DNA from: CAWUJK01 sp964586815
GTDB taxonomy: Bacteria; Patescibacteriota; Gracilibacteria; BD1-5; UBA6164
DNA length: 11,131 bases
Reading direction: 5' to 3'
NCBI GenBank assembly: GCA_964586815.1
Contig: CAZPIB010000029.1
Coordinates: forward strand, 1-11,131
The first letter of the stretch is position 1; every line of letters starts with the position of its first letter. Under the pieces are notes generated by a model, which worked only from the letters and a program-made list of their open reading frames with translations, made no database searches and had not been told where the DNA came from. Below, piece after piece: positions 1-6,580 of the stretch. Made by a program: the position numbers and the translations under genes.

Positions 1-1128
1 AAGAATTGTTATTAATTTTTGCTTATTAGTTATCTTATTAATTATTACAGATATATCTTGCTCTGATTGTAATAAAATATTATCTAAACTTACATTATTA
101 TAAGCATTAGTAGTTTTATTTAAAGTAGAGATTTCTCACTGATATTTTTCAAAGAACTTTAGTAATTCATTCTCAAATCCTTTCAATGATGGATTATTTT
201 TTAATATTTCTTGTATTTTACTAGTTATTTGAAAAATTCTTATTTGATTTAAGATGTTTTTAATTTCTTCTGCTCTTAAATTTTTTCCATTTAAAATATT
301 TTTAATTTCACTTTCTTTTTTAAAAACTCATTTAGAATCTTTCAGTGAGTTAATATCTAAATTTCTTTTGTTAAGTACTTCAATAAGTGAATCTTCTGCT
401 TGGGTTTTTTTAGTTATAGAAACTCAGTCAAGAATTTTTAGAATATCTTGTTCACTTACCTTTTCTCAATTTTTATCTTCTAATCATTTTAATTTTTCTA
501 TTAAATTAATAGGTTGACAAGCATCATCACCAAAGATATCCTTTACTTCAATTTTGTTTCAATTTTTATCAGTATATAAATCAAAGATTTGAGAAATTTG
601 ATCTTTTTCTTTTTCTATTATTTTGGATTTAATTTGTAGTAATCAATAAGATGAATTATTTTTAAAACTTAAAAAAGGACAATAATATCCAGTATCTATT
701 TCTAATAATTTCCTTCTATCATTTTTATTTTCCAATAAATTATCTAAAGAATTATATTTAGAAATAATATTATTTAATTTAATATCTAAATTTTTATTTA
801 AGTTTTGATCAAATCCTAAAGAAACTCATAAATTACTATTGTTATGTAAGTTAAATTCTACATCAGAATGTAGAGTGAAAATATTGTTTAATCCTGTTTT
901 TTTAACTACTGATTCTAAAAAGCTAATCATTTTTTCAGAGTTATTTAATTGTTCCATTAATTTTTTTTCATCTAGACTTAAATTTTTCTTATTTCAGTCT
1001 AGTTTTTTAAAATCTTCTTTTTTAATAGAGTTATTTTTGAATTTGTCTAAAAGATTTTGAACATCTTTTAGTTCAAAATTATCTGTATTTATAGATTGTA
1101 AGTCTAGATTTGCATTTACCTCATTCAT
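1..1128 (-). CDS. Large hypothetical protein, 3' end beyond the window
   Basis: An open frame of 376 codons runs from ATG at 1128 to the window edge without TAA or TAG; about ten in-frame TGA codons are read as Gly. The protein begins MNEVNANLDLQSINTDNFE and is rich in Lys, Asn, Leu, Glu and Ile, with long charged stretches that look helical. It has no obvious signal peptide, membrane segment or catalytic motif. One less biased patch reads FGDDACQPINLIEKL at about residues 198-212. It starts 18 nt after the stop of the 117-aa gene upstream, so the two are probably co-transcribed. No Shine-Dalgarno sequence is visible before the start (AACTTTTAAAAT). I do not recognise the family and infer no function; the coding call is strong because of the long frame and its codon pattern. 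Confidence 0.85.
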
Positions 1129-1146
1129 ATTTTAAAAGTTTTTAAA

Positions 1147-1500
1147 CTAAAATTCTAATATTTTTTCTAAATTTATATTTTCTTGTTTTTTTTCACTTTT
1201 TTCTTTTTCCTTAAAATAATTCATTTTATTTCAAATATGAATCTGTTTTATTTCTTGTTTTATTTCTAAATACTGCTTTATTTTTTTGTCTAATAAAATA
1301 TAAATTGGCTTATAATCTCAGGTTTTCAGAAAAGATAACAATTGAAAAAGTTCCTCAGTTCAAAAAAACTTTAAACTTCAAGCTAAAGGTTGTAGAGTGT
1401 TTTCTGAGTCTATATAGGAAATAATATGAAGAATCTTCTCTTCAGTTTCCTTTCTATTATTCATTATTAAATATTTTAAAATACTTAATAAGTTTATCAT
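1147..1500 (-). CDS. Hypothetical 117-aa protein
   Basis: The frame runs from ATG at 1500 to TAG at 1147-1149, with four in-frame TGA (Gly) codons. It begins MINLLSILKYLIMNNRKETE, has a moderately hydrophobic middle (LFQLLSFLKTGDYKPIYILL, about residues 51-70) and ends in a Lys/Glu-rich helical tail. I chose the start at 1500 because a TAA lies just upstream in frame and a purine run (AAGAAAAG) precedes it; an ATG at 1464 would give 105 aa. The gene lies between the VKOR gene (65 nt upstream) and the large hypothetical gene (18 nt downstream), all on the minus strand. The family is not recognised. The hydrophobic stretches are too short to call a membrane segment with confidence. Confidence 0.75.
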
Positions 1501-1565
1501 ATTCTTTTCTTAAAATCAAAAGTTTACAACTCTATATTTTATATAATAGCTCATAAAAAGTGTTT

Positions 1566-2045
1566 TTATATTTTTTTATTTATAATTTTATCTTTTAATC
1601 AAAAAATACTTAATCCTCAAACTGTAATTATAATTCAAGCACAAATAATACATAATAAACAATATACTCAAACTAAATATTCATTATATATAATATATGA
1701 GTTAAATAATAGTCCTCATATAGCTATTACTAATAATATTTTAAATGGATTATTAATTTTTCATTTTAATCACAAAAATGCAATTATTGCAATTACTGGA
1801 TAAACAATCAATGCTATTGCTGGAAAAGGAAATCCTAAAATCCAAGCAAAATCTTTCATAAATACTGATGAACAAGAAAAAGTATGATTTAAATCACAAA
1901 CCATTCATATTGGTTCTCCTCAAAAATTTGTTATTGTTTCTTTTATTTTATAAGCTTCATTTGTTAAGTAAGCAGCATTTATAGTTCATACTAATCATAA
2001 TAAAGCTATTATTTTTAATTTAATTTTTCACATTATTTTTCACAT
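1566..2045 (-). CDS. VKOR-family disulfide-forming membrane protein
   Basis: A 159-aa protein if read from ATG at 2045; an in-frame ATG at 2033 would give 155 aa. It has the marks of a bacterial vitamin K epoxide reductase homologue: a loop Cys pair (C50 and C58, the latter in FSCSSV), the active-site CxxC in YCLLC (C129, C132), and about four hydrophobic helices (near 8-28, 66-92, 101-120 and 127-149). Known family role: reoxidise a periplasmic or cell-surface thiol oxidase and pass electrons to quinone, so that secreted proteins gain disulfides. It is a single domain with no fused thioredoxin, and no DsbA-like partner lies in the window. Repeated TGA codons encode Gly in the membrane helices. 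It is probably the first gene of the minus-strand set, divergent from moxR. Confidence 0.92.
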
Positions 2046-2200
2046 TATTAAATAATATACTTATATAAAAAGTATATTAATAAAAATAAAAATACAAATA
2101 AAAATATTTTAACTGTAAAATTAAAATACTTTGAAAAAAGAATGAAAAAATCTGAAAAAATAGTAAACTAAAAGAAATAATTTATTTACTAATATATAAA
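2046..2200. promoter_or_regulatory. Divergent intergenic region with a 9-bp palindrome
   Basis: This is the 155-nt gap between the divergent VKOR and moxR starts, so promoters for both directions should lie here. The sequence is almost pure A/T and I cannot place a convincing -35/-10 pair for either side. The one clear structure is a perfect inverted repeat, AATATACTT (2054-2062) and AAGTATATT (2070-2078) with a 7-nt spacer. It sits just before the VKOR start and could be a protein-binding site or a leader hairpin. The moxR start (ATG 2201) has only AATATATAAA before it, with no Shine-Dalgarno sequence. Confidence 0.45.
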
Positions 2201-3169
2201 ATGGAAAATACAGACATTTTACAAGAAAAAATAAATAATGCTTCAGAAAAATTAGAAAAAGTAAAAAAAGAAGTACACAAAAAAATTGTGGGTCAAGATA
2301 CCCTTATAGAAAGTTTAATTATTGGACTTTTAGCTAAAGGACATATTTTGATAGAGTGAGTTCCTGGACTGGCTAAAACTCTAAGCATTGATACTTTAAG
2401 TAAGACTCTTGGGCTTTGATTTAGTAGAGTACAATTCACTCCAGACTTACTTCCAAGTGATTTAATAGGGGCTGAAATTTATAATCCAAAAAGTTGAGAA
2501 TTTTCTATAAAAAGATGACCAATTTTTAATAATTTTATTTTAGCTGATGAAATAAATAGAGCCCCTTCAAAAGTACAATCTGCTCTTCTTGAAGCTATGG
2601 CTGAGAAACAAATCACAATTTGAAATAAAAGTTTTAAATTAGATGAGCCTTTTATAGTACTAGCTACTCAAAATCCAATTGAACAATCAGGAACTTATAG
2701 ACTTCCAGAAGCTCAAATTGATAGATTTATGATGAAAGTCTGAGTGGATTATAATGATAAAAATACAGAAATAGAAATGTATAAAAAAGTAACTCAGAAT
2801 TTTGAAGATATAAAAATTAATAAAGTTTTAAATAAAAAAGAAATTTTAGAAATTCAAAAGTTAGTAAAAGAAATACATGTTTCAGATAATATTTTTGAAT
2901 ATGTTTGAGATATTATAGATTCTACAAGAAACAATATTTCAAAATATTTAGAATACTGAATCTCTCCAAGATGATGAATTGCTCTAATAAATGGAGCTAA
3001 AGTAGTTGCTCTTCTAAACAAAAGAACTTTTGTAATCCCAGAAGATATCAAAAAAATAGCTAGATCGGTGCTTTCTCACAGACTTTCACTAAACTATAAT
3101 GCAGTTTCAGATTGAATTACTTGAGAAAAAATTGTGGAAGAAATTTTAAATAATGTAAAAGTGGTTTAG
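2201..3169 (+). CDS. MoxR-family AAA+ ATPase
   Basis: A 322-aa protein ending at TAG. The core motifs are in order: Walker A GVPGLAKT (53-60, first Gly coded by TGA), Walker B LADE (114-117) followed by INRAP, the ATQNP motif (155-159) followed by the family-typical EQSGTYRLPEAQIDRF, and the C-terminal GISPRGG (253-259, three of its glycines coded by TGA). Length and order match the MoxR/YeaC type. Known family role: ATP-driven chaperone-like action on partner proteins with vWA domains or on metalloenzymes. The next genes encode a DUF58 protein and a vWA protein, the usual partners, so this one most likely acts on them at the membrane. The partners' exact substrate in this lineage is unknown. 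An A-type palindrome follows 46 nt after the stop. Confidence 0.96.
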
Positions 3170-3210
3170 GAAATTAAAAATAATGTAAAAATTATGTAAC
3201 TAAATAGTAA

Positions 3211-3295
3211 AATTACAAGGGGCTGAAGACCCTTGTTGGTGTTAACTAATTTTGAAATAATTACCAATAGCAAGGGTCTTCAGTCCCTTGTAATT
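3211..3295. repeat. Palindromic element A1 (moxR/DUF58 junction)
   Basis: An inverted repeat with 25-nt arms (3211-3235 and 3271-3295) that match at 24 of 25 positions around a 35-nt centre. Each arm is itself a palindrome, CAAGGG-(8 nt)-CCCTTG, so the strand could fold as one long stem or as two small hairpins. The centre includes TGTTAACTA, also found in element A3. It fills most of the gap between the moxR stop and the DUF58 start. It has no T-run after the stem, so it does not look like a standard intrinsic terminator. Confidence 0.95.
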
Positions 3296-3313
3296 GATTT
3301 TTGTAAAGATTTT

Positions 3314-4270
3314 ATGAATAATAAAAACCTACATACTATTGAATTTAAGCTAAAAAAACTTCTTGATTGAGGTCTTTTTGGAAATTTTAAATCAAGGGTT
3401 TCAGGGGCTTGAATGGAGTTTCTAGAGCATAGTAAGTATAATTTGTGAGATGAAGCAAAAGATATTGATTGGAAGGCAAGTTCAAAAACTGGAGAATTAT
3501 ATATGAAAAAATATGAAGTGGAAAAAGATTTGAATGTTTTATTTGTATTAGATACTAGTGAAACTATGAGATTTGGTTCAGAGAATAAAATAAAACTAGA
3601 AACTTTGACTGAAACTTTTTATGTCTTGGCTCTATCTGCTTATTATAATAATGATAATATTTGAGCTATTATTTATAAAGAAGATAATCTGGAATTTATA
3701 GATTATAAAAAAAGTAAGAATAATATTTATAGAATTTTGGAAAAAATTTCCCCACCCCTAACCCCTCCCCTTACAGGAGAGGGGAATAGAAAAAAGACTC
3801 TCCCTCCTGAAAGGGGGGAGTTGGAGGGAGGACTTAGTGAAATTAAAAAAAGAAAAATTAAAAATAATTTAATATTTATTTTAACTGATAAACAAGACTT
3901 TGATTTAAAAAAATTAAGATTTTTAAGTGAAAACAATGATATTGTTCTGATAAATATTTTTGATAGATTTGAAAATGAATTAATTTCCCCACCCCTAACC
4001 CCTCCCCTTACAGGAGAGGGGAATAAAAAAAAGACCCTCCCTCCTGAAATGGGAGGGTTGGAGGGGGGACTTTCTATTAATTTATGAAAAGATTTTTTAA
4101 ATATAAATTTATGAGATAATAAAAAGCAAGAAGAATTTAGAAAATTAAGAAAAAATAAAATAAAAAAAATAAAATATGATTTAGAAAAAAATAATATTTG
4201 ATATATTTTTTTAGATAATAAATCAGATATTTTAAAAGAATTAGTTTTATATTTTAATAAAATTAAGTAA
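3314..4270 (+). CDS. DUF58 family protein (vWA-like) carrying two in-frame repeat inserts
   Basis: A 318-aa protein. The N-terminal half is typical DUF58: SGAGMEF, then GDEAKDIDWKAS (45-56), the family signature, then a vWA-like strand with VLDTSETM (79-86). The second half holds a strand ending in FILTD (188-192) and one with the FDRFENEL motif (216-223). Two near-identical inserts break this fold: residues about 146-174 and 225-253, each beginning ISPPLTPPLTGEGN, encoded by palindromic C elements. Both fall between predicted strands, where loops would be expected. No membrane segment is visible. DUF58 proteins are usual partners of MoxR ATPases; the biochemical role is not established. The single frame continues through both inserts and about six TGA (Gly) codons, so I regard the gene as intact rather than a pseudogene. 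Confidence 0.93.
3747..3834. repeat. Palindromic element C1, inside the DUF58 gene
   Basis: An 88-nt GC-rich block in an otherwise AT-rich gene. It has a C-rich left half (CCCCACCCCTAACCCCTCCC) and a G-rich right half (GGGGGGAGTTGGAGGGAGG), forming an imperfect inverted repeat. Each half also folds on itself, for example CCCCTC..CC-TTAC-AGG..GAGGGG on the left. C2, 237 nt downstream, is the same length and differs at only about 6 positions. In the plus direction only the frame actually used is free of TAA and TAG. Confidence 0.95.
3984..4071. repeat. Palindromic element C2, inside the DUF58 gene
   Basis: A second copy of the 88-nt C element, about 93% identical to C1 and in the same orientation and codon phase (offset 237 nt = 79 codons). 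It encodes a peptide nearly identical to that of C1 (SPPLTPPLTGEGN then KKKTLPPE). Differences from C1 lie in the right half, mostly single G/A, G/T or T/C changes. The two copies may be separate insertions or a local duplication; the unrelated sequence between them favours separate insertions. Confidence 0.95.
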
Positions 4271-4303
4271 AAAACTAAATAAAAAAACAAGAAAACTAAA
4301 TAA

Positions 4304-4383
4304 AATATACAAGGGGCTAAAGACCCTTGTTAGTGGTAATTTATTTATTAATTATAGCAAGGGTCTTTAGCCCCTTGTATATT
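4304..4383. repeat. Palindromic element A2 (DUF58/anchored-protein junction)
   Basis: An inverted repeat with perfectly matched 26-nt arms (4304-4329 and 4358-4383) around a 28-nt A/T-rich centre. Each arm contains the same CAAGGG...CCCTTG sub-palindrome as A1. It begins 33 nt after the DUF58 stop and ends 8 nt before the next start codon, so a folded stem would sit directly against the translation start of the next gene. Confidence 0.96.
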
Positions 4384-4391
4384 ATTAAAAT

Positions 4392-4868
4392 ATGCAAGAT
4401 ATAAATCCAATAATGCTCTGATTTCCAATAAATGTATTATATTCTATAATATTTATATTGTTTTTAGTGTGATTATATTTTTTGTGGAAAAATTTAGATA
4501 AAAAAGGGTGAACACAAGGTTCACCCCTACAGAATGAATGTAGGGGTGAACCTTGTGTTCACCCAAAACCTAACTATCTGAAACAATTAAAAATACTAGA
4601 AGAAGAATATTTAGATAAAAATAAAGAGATATTTTATGCAAAACTATCTAAAATATTAAAAAATATTATTATGCAACAAGGGTCTTTAGCCTCTTGAAAA
4701 GACATTACAAAAATGACTTTTACAGAAATAAATAAATTAGAAATTAAGCAAAATTTGAAAGATTTAATAAAAAATATTTATTTCAAAGAATATATGAAAG
4801 AAATAGAAGATAGTGAAGAAATTAGAAAAAACTTAATTTTAGAAGTTAAAAAATACACAAGGGGCTAA
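4392..4868 (+). CDS. Small membrane-anchored protein in the Bat operon (DUF4381-like position)
   Basis: A 158-aa protein with one N-terminal membrane helix (about 13-33, VLYSIIFILFLVGLYFLW), then a Lys/Glu-rich helical region. In many MoxR/DUF58/vWA operons this slot holds a DUF4381-type protein with a single N-terminal helix; topology and position fit, but sequence evidence is weak. The gene is built partly of repeats. Element B (4506-4564) encodes the segment right after the membrane helix (GTQGSPLQNECRGEPCVHP). A solo half of element A (4677-4696) encodes QGSLAS. The stop TAA at 4866-4868, with the preceding ACA AGG GGC, lies inside element A3, so the last residues TRG are element-derived. 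Two TGA codons inside repeats must be read as Gly. It may be functional or slowly degenerating; the frame is intact. Confidence 0.85.
4506..4564. repeat. Palindromic element B, inside the small anchored-protein gene
   Basis: A 59-nt element with perfectly complementary 26-nt arms (4506-4531 and 4539-4564) and a 7-nt loop, GAATGAA. Each arm holds its own hairpin, GGGTGAAC-ACAAG-GTTCACCC, the same nested design as family A with different sequence. It is read in frame through a TGA at its left edge, which would be a stop under the standard code. From general knowledge, GTAGGGG(C/T)GAAC-type palindromes occur in many bacterial genomes; I cannot confirm the relation here. Confidence 0.96.
4677..4696. 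repeat. Solo half of element A within coding sequence
   Basis: CAAGGGTCTTTAGCCTCTTG matches the right arm of A2 at 19 of 20 positions, but no partner arm lies nearby. It is read in frame as part of QQGSLASGK in the small anchored protein. It looks like a half-element insertion or the remnant of a full copy that lost one arm. Confidence 0.85.
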
Positions 4869-4939
4869 AGACCCTTGTTAGTGTTAACTATTTTGAGTTT
4901 ATTAATTAATCACAATAAGGGTCTTTAGCTCCTTGTGTA
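4854..4939. repeat. Palindromic element A3, overlapping a stop codon
   Basis: An inverted repeat with 24-nt arms (4854-4877 and 4916-4939) matching at 22 of 24 positions. The left arm contains the TAA stop of the small anchored-protein gene. The right arm ends 8 nt before the ATG of the vWA gene. Its centre shares TAGTGTTAACTA with A1 (one change), so these two copies are related beyond the arms. Confidence 0.95.
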
Positions 4940-4947
4940 CAGTAAAA

Positions 4948-5991
4948 ATGAATTTATTACAAAACATCACATTCTTAAATCCAGAATATTTTTGGGGATT
5001 ATTACTAATTCCTATTATTTTGTATTTTTTTTATAAAAAAGAAAAATCCTGAATTAGTTTTATAAATTTGAATGATACTAAAAAAATATTTAAAAAAAAT
5101 AATTATAAATTTTATTTAAAAATAATTTTATTATGACTTATTTTAGTGAATTTTATAATTATTTTATCAAATCCACATAAAATAAATATTTCTGAAAAAA
5201 TAGATAAAGATTGAATTGATATTGTAATAGCTATTGATGTTTCTAGAAGCATGCAAGCCACAGATTTGAAGCCTAATAGATTAGAGGCTGCTAAAAAAGT
5301 AGTTGATTGATTTATTAAAAATCTAAAAACAGATAGGGTAGGATTGGTAGTTTTTGCTGGAAAACCTTTCATAAGTATACCTCTCACTTTTGATTATAAT
5401 ATTTTGTCTGAAACTATTAATAGACTTGATACTGATACTATAAATCAACAAAAAAGATGATTAAGCTGAACCGCTATTTGAGATGCAATTTTAATGAGTA
5501 AAATTTTATTTACCTCCTCTATAGAAAAAGCCCCCCTTAACCCCCCTTTGGAGGGGAAAATTCCTAGAGAAAAAGTAATTATTCTTTTAACTGATTGAGA
5601 TTCAAATATTTGAATTGATCCAAAAATAGCTTGAACTTTATCTTGAGAATACTGAATAAAAATTTATACAATTTGAATTTGAAGTGAAAAATGATGATAT
5701 ATAACTCATCAGGTTTGATTATTTTTACAAAAACAAAAAATACCACCTCTAAATTATAAAGATTTACAATATATCTCTAAAATAACTGATTGAAAATTTT
5801 TTAGAGCAGACTCTAATACAGTTTTTGAGGATATTTTTAAAGAATTACAACTTTTAGAAAAAAGTGAAATTGAAGTTGATATAAAGAAAAATTATAAAAA
5901 TTTGTATGATGTTTTTATTTACAGTTTGATATTATTAATAATGGGATTTTGATTTATGATTTTTAAAAATGTAGAGACATTATTTATATAA
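4948..5991 (+). CDS. vWA-domain membrane protein, BatA/BatB type
   Basis: A 347-aa protein with the BatA layout. Two N-terminal membrane helices (about 16-29 and 56-73) come first, then a von Willebrand A domain (about 88-300), then a C-terminal helix (about 322-339). The MIDAS metal site is complete: DVSRSM (D97, S99, S101), T175 in LSGTAIGD, and D216 in LLTDGDSN. Several of these glycines are TGA codons. Residues 193-206 (EKAPLNPPLEGKIP) are an insert just before the VIILLTD strand, encoded by the D repeat and absent from the usual family pattern. Known role: a membrane partner of MoxR, linked in some bacteria to aerotolerance or envelope stress; the role in this lineage is unknown. No second vWA or TPR gene (BatB, BatC) follows, so the operon is short. 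Confidence 0.94.
5530..5562. repeat. Short C-like element D inside the vWA gene
   Basis: A 33-nt block of C-runs followed by G-runs (CCCCCCTTAACCCCCC, then GGAGGGG) in an AT-rich gene. It resembles the left half of element C and is in the same codon phase: C reads PLTPPLTGEG and D reads PLNPPLEGK. It can form a short CCCC..CC-TTT-GG..GGGG hairpin. I read it as a half-element or a related shorter family inserted in a loop of the vWA domain. Confidence 0.75.
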
Positions 5992-6058
5992 TATTTTTTG
6001 CTTTTTTTGAATTATTTTATATAATTTTTATTAAATTATTTATAATAAATGTTATTAT

Positions 6059-6283
6059 ATGAAATATATTGGATACATATTGGTGTTGATTTGATTATTT
6101 ATGATTTTTTTCCCAAAAATTGTTGCATATATTTTAGGGTGACTACTTTTATTTATTTGATTAAATATAATTATATTTAACTATAAAATAGTTAATTTCT
6201 TTAAAAATATAAAATTATCAAATTCTAAAAATGATAAAGATTGAGATTTTTTTAAGATAGGTAGCTATAAAATTTATAAATAA
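6059..6283 (+). CDS. Small two-helix membrane protein
   Basis: A 74-aa protein from ATG at 6059 to TAA, with four in-frame TGA (Gly) codons. Two hydrophobic segments (about 3-17 and 20-42) are split by a short FFPKIVAYILGG turn; a Lys/Asn-rich polar tail follows. It resembles in general form small bacterial membrane proteins with an FPK...GxxLLxxGxN pattern, but I cannot name a family. It lies 67 nt after the vWA gene on the same strand and may be the last gene of that operon or separate; the gap holds only A/T-rich sequence with no clear terminator. Confidence 0.75.
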
Positions 6284-6299
6284 AATTCCTAAAAAAATT

Positions 6300-6327
6300 T
6301 TGACTTTTAACTATAGTTTTATAAAAT
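6300..6327 (+). promoter_or_regulatory. Sigma70-type promoter for tRNA-Gln
   Basis: A -35 box TTGACT (6300-6305) and a -10 box TAAAAT (6322-6327) are separated by 16 nt; each matches the consensus at 5 of 6 positions. Transcription would begin near 6334, about 25 nt before the mature tRNA. This is the best promoter match I see in the window. Confidence 0.65.
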
Positions 6328-6358
6328 AAATAAGCTTTTTGTAGAAGTCTTAATCTTT

Positions 6359-6432
6359 TGGGGTATGGCCAAGTGGTAAGGCACCGGACTTTGACTCCGT
6401 GATCGTAGGTTCGAATCCTTCTACCCCAACCA
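6359..6432 (+). tRNA. tRNA-Gln (anticodon UUG)
   Basis: A complete cloverleaf. The acceptor stem TGGGGTA pairs with TACCCCA, followed by discriminator A and an encoded CCA end. The D arm is GCC/GGC with a GTGGTAA loop. The anticodon loop CTTTGAC gives anticodon TTG (6391-6393), reading CAA and by wobble CAG. The T loop is TTCGAAT. The U1-A72 acceptor end and overall sequence are typical of bacterial tRNA-Gln. Two stem positions do not pair: C6384 with T6400 (anticodon stem base, 27-43) and T6406 with T6420 (T stem, 50-64). Confidence 0.96.
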
Positions 6433-6536
6433 TTTTGGTTTTTAGTTTATATACATAAATTATTGTGTTTATACACTAGAAACTAAAACTTAAAAACTAA
6501 GAGTAGAGTTTAATTAGGGGATTTTACTTTTAGGTT

Positions 6537-6564
6537 TTGAGAACTTAGAAAATAATTTTATATA
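6537..6564 (+). promoter_or_regulatory. Possible promoter for rplU
   Basis: TTGAGA (6537-6542) and TATATA (6559-6564) are spaced by 16 nt, each matching consensus at 4-5 of 6 positions. A start near 6571 would leave a leader of only about 10 nt before rplU. In such AT-rich sequence this match could be chance. The rest of the gap after the tRNA (6433-6536) holds an inverted repeat, TTTTAGTTT (6440-6448) with AAACTAAAA (6480-6488), but no T-run after it. Confidence 0.35.
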
Positions 6565-6580
6565 TTAAAAAAATATTGTT

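Noticed and set aside
254..1060. Short plus-strand open frames (about 73-87 codons) opposite the large minus-strand gene
   Set aside because: They are antisense to a longer frame with coding-type codon use, are Phe/Ser/Leu-rich as expected of a reversed Lys/Glu-rich gene, and have no motif.
2131..2166. TTGAAA (2131-2136) as the -35 box of a moxR promoter
   Set aside because: No -10-like hexamer lies at 16-18 nt; the nearest candidate is 24 nt away.
3727..4290. A 187-codon open frame on the minus strand across both C elements
   Set aside because: It lies antisense to the DUF58 gene, whose frame has family motifs on both sides. The minus frame is open mainly because the repeats lack stops in that phase, and outside them it reads as low-complexity Phe/Leu/Ser sequence.
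3314..4868. DUF58 and the small anchored gene as pseudogenes broken by repeats
   Set aside because: Both frames run unbroken through every insert once TGA is read as Gly, and motifs before and after the inserts stay in the same frame.
3211..4939. A elements as ordinary rho-independent terminators between operon genes
   Set aside because: None has a T-run after the stem, and they recur with strongly conserved sequence, including a solo half inside a gene, which terminators would not do. Partial termination cannot be excluded.
6440..6488. Inverted repeat TTTTAGTTT/AAACTAAAA after the tRNA as a terminator
   Set aside because: The 31-nt loop and lack of a T-run make it weak, and A/T inverted repeats of this size are expected by chance here.
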